Source of the DNA: an uncultured Clostridia bacterium
GTDB taxonomy: Bacteria; Bacillota; Clostridia; Christensenellales; Pumilibacteraceae
Reading direction: 5' to 3'
Assembly (NCBI GenBank): GCA_934277845.1
Contig: CAKQVV010000097.1
Location: 1-6,245, forward strand
Length of the DNA stretch: 6,245 bases
Shown here piece by piece: positions 1-6,189 of the stretch (positions are counted from its first letter, which is position 1; each line of letters begins with the position of its first letter). The position numbers were made by a program, and so were the translations under genes. The notes beneath the pieces were generated by a model. The model saw only the letters and a program-made list of their open reading frames with translations. It was not told the DNA's origin and ran no database searches.

Positions 1-419
1 GATTTAAGGTTCGCTACCCGCTGTTCCGTAACCGGCGCAGAGAAAGACAAAATCACTTTCTGCCCGTTCTCGCCGTACTTGCCCGCCATCGCGTCGACGA
101 CGGCGAGAAAGTCCTTGTCGGTCAGTTTTTCCATCGAAGCAAGCAACTTTTCGTACACGCCGTCTATCGCCTTGCGCTTTGCCGCCAGCATCATCTTGTT
201 GCGTTCCATGCGCGCGGCGGTCGCTCTCTTGAGTTTGACGTCCTCGGCTTTATCCGCGGCAAGACGAGCAAGCCGCTCGGTTTCTTTCGCCGCGTTTTCT
301 TCGGCGAGAGAACGTCTTTCGCGCGCGTACTCTTCCGCTTTTTCGAGGATAGCCGCAATTTCCGAGCCGGACTTTTCTACGATCGCGTCTATAATGTCGT
401 TGTTTATCGTTTCAGACAT
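1..419 (-). CDS. ntpE: V/A-type ATPase peripheral-stalk subunit E, N-terminal part (cut by window edge)
   Basis: Subunit E forms, with the G/H subunit, the peripheral stalk that holds the catalytic A3B3 head still against the membrane subunit I. The visible 139 residues start at an ATG at 419-417 and run off the left edge. The family is usually about 190-200 residues, so the C-terminal globular part is missing here. Residues about 18-95 are a long, alanine-, glutamate-, lysine- and arginine-rich helix typical of the stalk. From about 100 (DKDFLAVV) the pattern changes to the start of the mixed alpha/beta head-binding domain. The gene follows ntpK after 18 bp. The ribosome binding site is poor (GCGGGT at best), so it may depend on translation of ntpK. 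The identification rests on this helical pattern and on its place in the F-I-K-E gene order; the sequence of this family is not well conserved. Confidence 0.86.
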   Translation of the reverse strand, partial: MSETINNDIIDAIVEKSGSEIAAILEKAEEYARERRSLAEENAAKETERLARLAADKAEDVKLKRATAARMERNKMMLAAKRKAIDGVYEKLLASMEKLTDKDFLAVVDAMAGKYGENGQKVILSFSAPVTEQRVANLK

Positions 420-437
420 TTTGAACCCGCTTTTCCG

Positions 438-866
438 TTACATCATGATGCCGAGAACGAGCGCGAGAATCGCGTAAAACTCGATCATCGCCGGGAAAAG
501 AACGTACTTGCCCGAGCCTGCGCTGTTCTTGCCGATAGCGTAAATGCACGAAGCGGCGGTCGCGCCCTGAAGCACGGCGGACGCACAGCCCGTCACACCC
601 AGCGCAACGCCCTTCCAGAACACCGCCCAGCCTGCGGTAAGCGCGATCTCGGCACCCGGAATGTTCATGACCGCCAGCACGAAACCGTAAATACCCTGCG
701 TTGCCGGCAGCAGCGAAAGGACGATGATTTTGCTGAATTTCTTGCCGTCCTCGGCAAGAACGCCCGCTGCGGACGCGCCGGTCTTGTAAAGACCGAACGC
801 CGAACCCGCGCCGCACAGAATCATACAGATCGCCAAACCCGCGATGCCTATTGCTCTTCCATCCAT
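438..866 (-). CDS. ntpK: V/A-type ATPase subunit K, double-hairpin rotor proteolipid, predicted Na+-binding
   Basis: This 142-residue proteolipid forms the membrane rotor ring that carries the transported ion. Four membrane helices can be seen at about residues 5-27, 46-70, 78-111 and 121-142, with two similar hairpins as in the 16-kDa NtpK type. Helix 2 holds LLPATQGIYGF and helix 4 holds MIEFYAIL with the ion-carrying Glu129. By alignment by eye with E. hirae NtpK, Leu53, Thr56, Gln57, Gln100 and Glu129 match the Na+ ligands Leu61, Thr64, Gln65, Gln110 and Glu139, and Tyr60 matches Tyr68. There is only one membrane carboxylate for the two hairpins. The start is ATG 866-864 with GGAGG at 879-875, 8 nt upstream; the stop is TAA. 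It lies between subunits I and E, the standard order. The family is certain, and Na+ use is inferred from the ligand set. Confidence 0.96.
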   Translation of the reverse strand: MDGRAIGIAGLAICMILCGAGSAFGLYKTGASAAGVLAEDGKKFSKIIVLSLLPATQGIYGFVLAVMNIPGAEIALTAGWAVFWKGVALGVTGCASAVLQGATAASCIYAIGKNSAGSGKYVLFPAMIEFYAILALVLGIMM

Positions 867-874
867 TTGTAATA

Positions 875-879
875 CCTCC
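875..879 (-). promoter_or_regulatory. Strong ribosome binding site of ntpK
   Basis: The minus strand reads GGAGG 8 nt before the ATG of ntpK. It is the full anti-16S core, while the next gene, ntpE, has no comparable site. Strong initiation fits the need for many K copies per rotor ring compared with one subunit I. Confidence 0.8.
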
Positions 880-889
880 GTTTGTTTAA

Positions 890-2863
890 CTATTTGACGT
901 ATAAATATTCCCTTTGGGAGCCGAGCGGCGTGAAAAGTTCGCCCTCTCCCTCGTAGAATCTGCCGAAAAACTCGACGTACTGCAATCTCGAATCGTGTAT
1001 GAACGCGCCGAGAAGGCTCATCGCCAAGTTGAAAACGTTGCCGACGACGATTACTGCCACGCCGCCGATTATGCCGATTACGCCCTTCGGAAACAGCATG
1101 TTCACCGCAATCGAACTGCTGAATATGGACGCTATCTGTGCGCCCGCAAGCATCAGCCCGTAAAGACGCGCATAACTGAGAATATCCGAAGCGTAGTTGA
1201 TAAGTCCGTACGCCGAACCGAATATTTTGGTGACTTTGCCTATGCCCTTTTCGGTTATGCCGGCGGTGAGTATACCGACGCCGAACAGCGCGATCGTGGG
1301 ACAGAGCGCATAACCCGTCCCGGCGTAACCTTTAATAAACATATACGCCGAAACGATCCCGCCGAGCAAAGCAAACGCCCACACGAGCCCCGAAAAAATG
1401 CCTTCGACCACTTGTCTGCGTCTAAAACACTGCACCGCTTTCATCACGAGCGAAACGGCGATCTGGAACGTACCGAGGGCAAGACACCACATCAGCATGC
1501 TGGGCACGGTAATGCCCGCCAGCGAGATTTTCGCTTCTATCGGATCGACGTAAGCCGCGTAAAACTCGGCGTAAGCGGGGATTTTTCTCAATATCGACAA
1601 ACCGGAAAAACTGTCGAAAAGGATGCCGAATCCCACGGCAAAGAACCCGCCGTAGGCAAAAACTCTCGCCATGCGGTAAATCGAAGTCCCCTTTCTGCTT
1701 TTGGACGCCAGCAGGAAACCACCCAGTATCATCATGAGTCCGTACACCGCGTCGCCCATTATGATCCCCATGAACAGCGAGAAGAAAAACGCCATCACGC
1801 CGTTGGGATCCAGCGCGCCGTAAGCAGGTGCCGAATACATGTTCGTGACTGCCTCGAAATCGCCGATCACCTTGTTGTTCTTCATCAGCGTGGGCGCAAA
1901 CTCGTCGCGCGGCACGGGCTTCGACTCGACGTAAGCCGCCGAAAGTCCGTCCTTTATCGCGCCTGCGACGCGTTCCGTCGCTTCGGTGGGGACATAGGCT
2001 TCCAGCAAAAATGTCCTCGCCGTTTCGCCGCACCCTGCGCACGCTTCCGACTTTTCGCCGAGGAATCCGAGATAATCTATATAGGTTTTTATATCCGTCG
2101 TGCTGCCGTTTTCAGCCACCGCCGCACGCAGAATTTCTTTTATTTCGTCTTGCTTTTCCGCAATTTTCGCATTAAGCCCGGATATCTTTTCCGCCGCCGT
2201 CGCGTTATCGGTAAACGGACACCTGGAAAACGCATATCTCGACAGTATCGCATTCATTTCGTCCGCGTCGTCTTTAAGACACGTTGCCGCGATCACGCAT
2301 TTCGAGCCGCTGCCGCCCTTCGCCTCTATGCCGGCGCATTCGATTTCGCCGGCAGCCGCCTCGATCGTCTGTACTTTATCCGCCGGCACCGTGCCCAGAA
2401 ACACAGCCGCGGTTTTCGTGTCGGAATAGAACGAAAACCTTTCTTCAAGACACTCGTATTCCGAATATGCGGCGACGCTTTCGGCAAGTTTAGCCGTTTC
2501 CGCCTTTGCCGCACCGTATTTTGCCGACAACGACAGAATTTCGTCAACGGTCTTTCTTACTTCGTCTTTCTTTCCGCCGAACGCGAGAAAGTCTTTCATG
2601 TCCACGCCGAAACCGTCCTTGACCACGGGCGGCAATTTTTTATCGCCCAGTTCCTCGTAGGCAAATTCTAGAAATTTCAGCGAGTTCAGATAATCTTCGG
2701 GCGAATCCGGCGTTTCGTCATCCTCGCCTTTAAGCGGCGCGAGTTCGTAATCCGAACATTTTTTTACCTGCGCCGCGCCCGTCGCGGACAAAACGTCGAG
2801 CAGTCCGTTCTGCTCGCTTTTCAGCGCGAGTACGGACAAAACCGACATTTCAGAGATCGCCAT
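890..2863 (-). CDS. ntpI: V/A-type ATPase subunit I, membrane stator subunit with ion half-channels
   Basis: Subunit I (the homologue of eukaryotic subunit a) anchors the peripheral stalks and forms the two ion half-channels beside the K ring. The 657 residues match the usual 600-700. Residues 1 to about 345 are a soluble arm with helices at about 98-135 and 221-250 and small alpha/beta lobes near 150-215 and 283-312. The membrane part follows: the MGIIMGDAVYG motif at about 365-375, then helices near 402-420, 450-475, 488-512 and 518-537. The SYARLYG helix carries Arg566, in the place of the essential arginine that displaces the ion from the K carboxylate. The C-terminal signature HDSRLQYVEFFGRFYEG (623-639) is clear. 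The start is ATG 2863-2861 with GGGAGG 7 nt upstream; Met6 lacks such a site. The gene overlaps the preceding one by 14 bp. A CxxC pair (Cys275, Cys278) in the arm has no known role to me. Confidence 0.97.
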   Translation of the reverse strand: MAISEMSVLSVLALKSEQNGLLDVLSATGAAQVKKCSDYELAPLKGEDDETPDSPEDYLNSLKFLEFAYEELGDKKLPPVVKDGFGVDMKDFLAFGGKKDEVRKTVDEILSLSAKYGAAKAETAKLAESVAAYSEYECLEERFSFYSDTKTAAVFLGTVPADKVQTIEAAAGEIECAGIEAKGGSGSKCVIAATCLKDDADEMNAILSRYAFSRCPFTDNATAAEKISGLNAKIAEKQDEIKEILRAAVAENGSTTDIKTYIDYLGFLGEKSEACAGCGETARTFLLEAYVPTEATERVAGAIKDGLSAAYVESKPVPRDEFAPTLMKNNKVIGDFEAVTNMYSAPAYGALDPNGVMAFFFSLFMGIIMGDAVYGLMMILGGFLLASKSRKGTSIYRMARVFAYGGFFAVGFGILFDSFSGLSILRKIPAYAEFYAAYVDPIEAKISLAGITVPSMLMWCLALGTFQIAVSLVMKAVQCFRRRQVVEGIFSGLVWAFALLGGIVSAYMFIKGYAGTGYALCPTIALFGVGILTAGITEKGIGKVTKIFGSAYGLINYASDILSYARLYGLMLAGAQIASIFSSSIAVNMLFPKGVIGIIGGVAVIVVGNVFNLAMSLLGAFIHDSRLQYVEFFGRFYEGEGELFTPLGSQREYLYVK

Positions 2864-3170
2864 CTTTCACCCTCCCGAGCAGTCTCGCGGCGATTTCTTC
2901 CGCGCGTTTTACGTTTTTCGCGATAAGTTCTTCACACTCGGTCGCGGCAAGCGAAAGAACGCGATCGTACGCCTCGTCCGCGGCTTTCGCGGCAGCGTTC
3001 AGTTCGTTTTCGGCGTTCGCTTTCGCGTCGCTAACCGCTTTCTCCGTCAACGCTCTCGCATTGTTGTCGGCTTCCCCGCGAATTACCGCCGCTTTATCTT
3101 CGGCGGCACGCTTTTTTTCGTCGGCTTCGCTTTCCGTTTCTCTTATCTTTTTGAGTATGTCTTCTATCAT
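2850..3170 (-). CDS. ntpF: V/A-type ATPase peripheral-stalk subunit G/H (coiled coil)
   Basis: This is a 106-residue, almost fully helical protein. In archaeal and bacterial V/A-ATPases such a protein pairs with subunit E in a right-handed coiled coil to form the peripheral stalk. The start MIEDILKKIRETE is typical of this family. Residues 1 to about 78 are rich in Ala, Glu, Lys and Asp with no proline and few aromatics, and the C-terminal 20 residues (EEIAARLLGRVKDGD) form the head-binding end. It is the first gene of the ATPase operon, directly behind a strong promoter, as ntpF is in E. hirae. The ATG at 3170-3168 has only a weak ribosome binding site, and no in-frame upstream start was found. 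The TGA stop lies inside the start of ntpI, giving a 14-bp overlap that suggests coupling. Naming varies between databases (subunit G, H or F). Confidence 0.88.
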   Translation of the reverse strand: MIEDILKKIRETESEADEKKRAAEDKAAVIRGEADNNARALTEKAVSDAKANAENELNAAAKAADEAYDRVLSLAATECEELIAKNVKRAEEIAARLLGRVKDGDL

Positions 3171-3183
3171 GTCCGAACCCGAT

Positions 3184-3214
3184 GCGCGTACTCCGAAAAA
3201 GAGTATCGACGCAC
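3184..3214 (-). promoter_or_regulatory. Possible hairpin in the leader of the ATPase mRNA
   Basis: On the minus strand GUGCGU and ACUC can pair with GAGU and ACGCGC across a 7-nt UUUUUCG loop, with a 4-nt CGAU bulge on one side. The right arm ends 14 nt before the ATG of ntpF, close enough to affect ribosome access. No riboswitch family is recognised and chance pairing in GC-rich DNA is possible. Confidence 0.3.
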
Positions 3215-3240
3215 GCCTTTCTCCGCTTCGTATTTCTTTA

Positions 3241-3270
3241 AGTATATCTTTTTTGCGGCGTTTTTGTCAA
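3241..3270 (-). promoter_or_regulatory. Vegetative promoter of the V/A-ATPase operon
   Basis: The minus strand has a perfect -35 box TTGACA (3270-3265), an 18-bp spacer and a -10 box TATACT (3246-3241). Transcription should start near 3234, giving a leader of about 64 nt before ntpF. The spacer is one base longer than ideal and includes an A-run. Its place directly before the first ATPase gene supports it. Confidence 0.8.
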
Positions 3271-3277
3271 GCAAAAA
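3261..3277. repeat. Inverted repeat over the -35 box of the ATPase promoter
   Basis: TTTTTG and CAAAAA form 6-bp perfect arms around the 5-nt centre TCAAG. The left arm and centre contain the -35 box (3265-3270) of the minus-strand promoter, so a protein bound here would block RNA polymerase. Arms of A and T runs arise easily by chance, hence low confidence as an operator. Confidence 0.3.
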
Positions 3278-3297
3278 TGCCCGTAGACGCGATTTTT

Positions 3298-3311
3298 ACA
3301 AACGCGTTTGT
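3298..3311. repeat. Perfect 14-bp palindrome between the two promoters (candidate operator)
   Basis: ACAAACGCGTTTGT is identical to its reverse complement over all 14 bases. It starts 28 bp beyond the -35 box of the ATPase promoter and ends 96 bp before the -35 box of the tldD promoter. Such symmetry is the usual binding site of a dimeric regulator. It does not match a box I can name with certainty, and no regulator gene lies in the window. Confidence 0.45.
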
Positions 3312-3381
3312 CCGCTTTACGATTTACCCGGCACATGGTTATTCTTTGCTTTTTCTCATGATTTTCGGACAAAACCTTCCC

Positions 3382-3394
3382 GTTTTTCAAAAAC
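3382..3394. repeat. Small A/T palindrome upstream of the tldD promoter
   Basis: GTTTTT-C-AAAAAC is a perfect 13-bp inverted repeat ending 13 bp before the -35 box of the tldD promoter. Its A/T tracts could also act as a polymerase UP element or simply bend the DNA. Low information content makes chance quite likely. Confidence 0.3.
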
Positions 3395-3407
3395 TTCGCA
3401 GTAACGG

Positions 3408-3436
3408 TTGAAATATAGATGCGTTTATGCTATAAT
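3408..3436 (+). promoter_or_regulatory. Vegetative promoter of the tldD-tldE operon (extended -10)
   Basis: A -35 box TTGAAA (3408-3413), an ideal 17-bp spacer and a perfect -10 box TATAAT (3431-3436) preceded by TGC (3428-3430, extended -10) are present. Transcription should start near A3443, only about 22 nt before the tldD ATG, so the leader contains little more than the ribosome binding site. The site also rules out a tldD start at the in-frame TTG at 3408, which would lie inside the promoter. Confidence 0.88.
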
Positions 3437-3464
3437 CGTAGCATTAAATCAAAGGAGAACCGAT

Positions 3465-4802
3465 ATGATTCAGTTCAAAGACGGTTTTTACGCCGACGTG
3501 CGGACGGAGGATCGCAGCCGAACGACCGTTTCGTATAAGGACGGCGTTCTCGAAGATATGAAAACCCGCGTGGAAAAACGCGCTTTTCTGCGCGTTTACG
3601 ACGGCAAAATGTGGTATTACGCGTCGGTGACCGACCTTAGCCGACTGCAGGAAACGCTTGACGGACTCTACTCCGCCGCCGCTCCGAACGCAAAAATACT
3701 CGACGATCCCGTCGTCCGCCGTTTCGAGCGGAACCGCGACACGATAATGAATTTTGCCGACTGTTCGGTGCGTGACGTCCCGCTCGCCGACAAGCAAGCG
3801 TTGCTTTTGTCGTACCTGCCCATTCTCTCCGAGGACAAATGCGTCACCATGCCGCAGGGCGTGTATCTCGACCGCAACAGCGTGTTCCGCTTCCGTTCCA
3901 GCCTCGGCGCGGACGTGACCTACGATTACCAGACCTGCGGACTGTCGTTTTCGTGCAGCATGACCGAGGGCGAAAAGAAATTCTCGGGACACTGGCAAAA
4001 AGGCGGCACGCGCTTTGACGAACTGAAAGGCATCGACGCGGAAATCCGCGCAGCCGTCGCCGAACAAGCGGCGTTCATGCGCAATTCCGTACCGGTAGAG
4101 CCGGGCAAATACCCCGTCGTTCTCTCCCCGGAAGCCGCAGGCGTATTCGCTCACGAGTCTTTCGGTCACAAGTCCGAATCTGACTTTATGCTCTCCGACG
4201 AATCGATGCGCGAAGAGTGGAAACTCGGCAAGATCGTGGGATCCCCCATTCTGTCCATCGCCGAGTGCGGCACCGAGCCGGGATCGGGCTACGTTCCCTA
4301 CGACGACGAAGGCACCCGGGCGCGCAAGAATTACCTGATCAAAAACGGCGTGCTCGCCGGCAGACTGCACAACGCGCAGACCGCGGCGGTGCTCGGCGAA
4401 GAACCCACCGGCAACGCCCGCGCGATCGACTGCACTTTCGAGCCCATCGTGCGCATGACCACCACCTACATCGAGGGCGGCGACCTGACTTTCGATCAGC
4501 TCATCGCGCCCATCAAAAAAGGCTATTACATAAAGACGATCCGCCACGGCAGCGGCATGAGCACTTTCACGATCGCGCCCGCGCTTGCCTACGAAATCGT
4601 AGACGGCAAGATCGGACGCCCGACGCAGATCAGCGTACTGACCGGCTCGGTATTTGAAACGCTGGGACTTATCGACGGACTGACGAACGACGTACACCTG
4701 CTGTCCTTCGTGACCGGCGGTTGCGGCAAAATGGAACAATCCGGACTCCCCGTCGGCTTCGGCGGTCCGTTCGTCCGTGTTTCGTCCATGAACGTACAAT
4801 GA
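3465..4802 (+). CDS. tldD: TldD-like zinc metalloprotease (TldD/PmbA family), predicted active subunit
   Basis: TldD is the catalytic half of the TldD/E cytosolic heterodimer, a metallopeptidase known in E. coli to degrade unfolded peptides, the CcdA antitoxin and to trim the leader of microcin B17. The protein has 445 residues, slightly shorter than E. coli TldD (481). The N-terminal domain (about 1-180) is variable. The C-terminal beta-rich domain begins near 208 (PVEPGKYPVVLSPEA). The metal motif is HESFGHKSE: His230, Glu231, His235, Glu238, followed by Asp240. The third ligand is Cys420 in GGCGKMEQSGLPVG, matching the GTCGKEGQSVPVG region of E. coli TldD. The motif has Ser-Phe where E. 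coli has Ala-Val. ATG 3465 was chosen because AAAGGAG lies 7 nt upstream, although the frame is open further back. Function is sure at family level; the substrate is unknown. Confidence 0.95.
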   Translation: MIQFKDGFYADVRTEDRSRTTVSYKDGVLEDMKTRVEKRAFLRVYDGKMWYYASVTDLSRLQETLDGLYSAAAPNAKILDDPVVRRFERNRDTIMNFADCSVRDVPLADKQALLLSYLPILSEDKCVTMPQGVYLDRNSVFRFRSSLGADVTYDYQTCGLSFSCSMTEGEKKFSGHWQKGGTRFDELKGIDAEIRAAVAEQAAFMRNSVPVEPGKYPVVLSPEAAGVFAHESFGHKSESDFMLSDESMREEWKLGKIVGSPILSIAECGTEPGSGYVPYDDEGTRARKNYLIKNGVLAGRLHNAQTAAVLGEEPTGNARAIDCTFEPIVRMTTTYIEGGDLTFDQLIAPIKKGYYIKTIRHGSGMSTFTIAPALAYEIVDGKIGRPTQISVLTGSVFETLGLIDGLTNDVHLLSFVTGGCGKMEQSGLPVGFGGPFVRVSSMNVQ

Positions 4803-4806
4803 GGTG
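4801..4806 (+). promoter_or_regulatory. Ribosome binding site of tldE that contains the tldD stop codon
   Basis: GAGGTG lies 8 nt before the tldE ATG at 4815. Its first two bases are the last two of the tldD TGA stop (4800-4802). Ribosomes ending on tldD therefore stop on the start signal of tldE, a layout that often gives coupled, balanced synthesis, as would suit a one-to-one heterodimer. Confidence 0.75.
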
Positions 4807-4814
4807 AAACGATT

Positions 4815-6029
4815 ATGGAAAAAGAATTTTTGACTAAAACGAGCCGCTCCGTCACGCTTAACGTCACCGGCGGCAAAATCGACAGTTTCCGCGAAAAGGA
4901 AGAAACCACCGGCACCGTCCGCGTTTACGAAAACGGCTGTATAGGCATCGCGGGATGTCTGGGCGCACCCGACGAAAAGGAACTTACCGACAAAGCCGTC
5001 GAGGCGTTGAATTTCGGTATTCCCTACCCCTGCAAACTCGAAGGCGCGACGGAAGTATCCGACGTTCGCGAAGAGGAAATCATTGCCGTGCCCGACCTTA
5101 TCCCCACGATGCAGTCGTTCCTCGACCGCCTCGGCGAGGCATGCCCGAAGTTCGCTTTCTCCAACAAGATCGGACTGAACTACAACAAGACCGAGTACCG
5201 CAATTCGAAGGGGCGTCACCTGGTAAGTTCGGGACGCAGCGTCAGCGTCGAACTGATCGCGCAAAACCGCGGCTCGGGCAATCTGTTCGACACGGTTTTC
5301 GCTTTCGAGGGCACGCGCTTCGACGCAGATATGCTACTAAAACAATTCAAAACCGAGTACGACGCGTTCTTTACTCCCGCCGATATAGAACCCGGACGTT
5401 ATCCGGTGATACTCAGTCCCGGCGCGCTCCTCGGCACTTTCCTTACGCACTTCGTCGCGGAAATGTACGTTTCCGGCGCGTCGCTTCTCAGCGGTAAACT
5501 GGGACAAAAAGCGTTCTCCGACAAACTGTCGCTCCGCAACGACATGAACCCCGACACCAACCCGGGCGTTTGTTTCTTCGACGTCGAAGGCTGCGTCGCT
5601 CCCGACCTTCGCCCGACGATTATCGAAAACGGCGTACTCAAAGGCGTGCTGACCACGAAAAAATCCGCCGACACGTTCGGACTTCCCGACCTCGGTACGG
5701 CAGCCGCCGCTTACGACGGAGTACCCAGCCTCGGCTTTAACCGCTTCTACGTCGACCCCACCGCCCACGATCTCGCCGCGCTCGTCCCCGGCAAGGCGAT
5801 TTACGTCGTGATGGCGTCGGGCGGCGACACCACGCCTTCCGGCCACTTCGCCACCCCGGTGCAGATGGCTTACCTTATGGAAAACGGCAAACTCGTGGGA
5901 CGGCTGCCGGAACTCAATATCTCCGGCGACTTCTTCGACCTGCTCGGCAAGGACTATATCGGCGCATGCGCCGGCGATCCCCTGCCCGATTGTATGTGTT
6001 GCGCCGCCGTCATGGACGTGAAAAAGTAA
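4815..6029 (+). CDS. tldE: TldE/PmbA-like subunit, metal site absent
   Basis: This 404-residue protein is the second half of the TldD/E heterodimer; in E. coli TldE (PmbA) has no metal site but shapes the substrate channel. The fold order parallels tldD: a variable N-terminal domain (about 1-185), then IEPGRYPVILSPGA (191-204) opening the C-terminal domain. Where TldD has HExxGH, this protein reads LTHFVAEMY (210-218) with no such motif. The later ISGDFFDLL (369-377) and family-typical SGHFATPVQMAYLMENGKL (342-360) match the C-terminal part of PmbA, with a conserved glycine-rich loop at 335-340. The end holds a small Cys cluster (Cys393, 395, 396). It starts 12 bp after tldD and is read from the same promoter. 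E. coli PmbA is longer (about 450). The family call is firm; the exact role depends on the partner. Confidence 0.93.
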   Translation: MEKEFLTKTSRSVTLNVTGGKIDSFREKEETTGTVRVYENGCIGIAGCLGAPDEKELTDKAVEALNFGIPYPCKLEGATEVSDVREEEIIAVPDLIPTMQSFLDRLGEACPKFAFSNKIGLNYNKTEYRNSKGRHLVSSGRSVSVELIAQNRGSGNLFDTVFAFEGTRFDADMLLKQFKTEYDAFFTPADIEPGRYPVILSPGALLGTFLTHFVAEMYVSGASLLSGKLGQKAFSDKLSLRNDMNPDTNPGVCFFDVEGCVAPDLRPTIIENGVLKGVLTTKKSADTFGLPDLGTAAAAYDGVPSLGFNRFYVDPTAHDLAALVPGKAIYVVMASGGDTTPSGHFATPVQMAYLMENGKLVGRLPELNISGDFFDLLGKDYIGACAGDPLPDCMCCAAVMDVKK

Positions 6030-6090
6030 TCTTCGGCCATGGCACGACTGAACGCATCGATTTTATAGTTTTATAAACCGCTAAAAAACG

Positions 6091-6127
6091 AAAGCCGGCG
6101 TTGCATATCCGCAACCGCCGGCTTTTT
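6091..6127 (+). terminator. Rho-independent terminator of the tldD-tldE operon, possibly bidirectional
   Basis: AAAGCCGGCG-TTGC (6091-6104) pairs with GCAA (6111-6114) and CGCCGGCTTT (6116-6125) around a 6-nt ATATCC loop, with one unpaired C at 6115. The run of five T (6123-6127) follows directly. It sits 61 bp after the tldE stop. On the minus strand the same stem is followed by CG and six T (from AAAAAA at 6083-6088), so it could also end a convergent transcript. The 61 bp between the stop and the stem hold nothing I can name. Confidence 0.92.
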
Positions 6128-6189
6128 ATTGTGTACTGCCGGATTTTGTCGACCATCCAGGTAAAAGTTGAAAAAACTTAAAAGTCTTT

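Noticed and set aside
79..477. A 132-codon plus-strand frame at the left end, Ser/Ala/Arg-rich.
   Set aside because: It is the antisense shadow of subunit E; the minus-strand reading continues the F-I-K-E operon and has a proper coiled-coil protein.
914..2671. A 585-codon open frame on the plus strand opposite subunit I.
   Set aside because: Arg/His-rich low-quality translation without any motif, and the minus strand codes for a full-length subunit I with all expected signatures. It is an antisense shadow.
3171..3234. A known riboswitch in the ATPase leader.
   Set aside because: The leader is only about 64 nt, with one imperfect hairpin and no conserved core that I recognise.
3061..3411. 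A 116-codon plus-strand frame overlapping the ntpF start and the intergenic region.
   Set aside because: It covers the ATPase promoter, the palindromes and the opposite strand of ntpF, has no ribosome binding site and no family resemblance.
3408..3464. A longer tldD starting at the in-frame TTG at 3408.
   Set aside because: That TTG is the first part of the -35 box, and the extra residues lie over the -10 box. The ATG at 3465 has AAAGGAG at the right distance.
3444..5264. A 606-codon open frame on the minus strand covering both tldD and tldE.
   Set aside because: Its translation is rich in Arg, Ala, Val, Gly and His with no recognisable domain, and it lies opposite two clear family members. 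High G/C at third positions of the real genes removes stops from the opposite strand. It also runs through the junction between the two genes and their promoter end.
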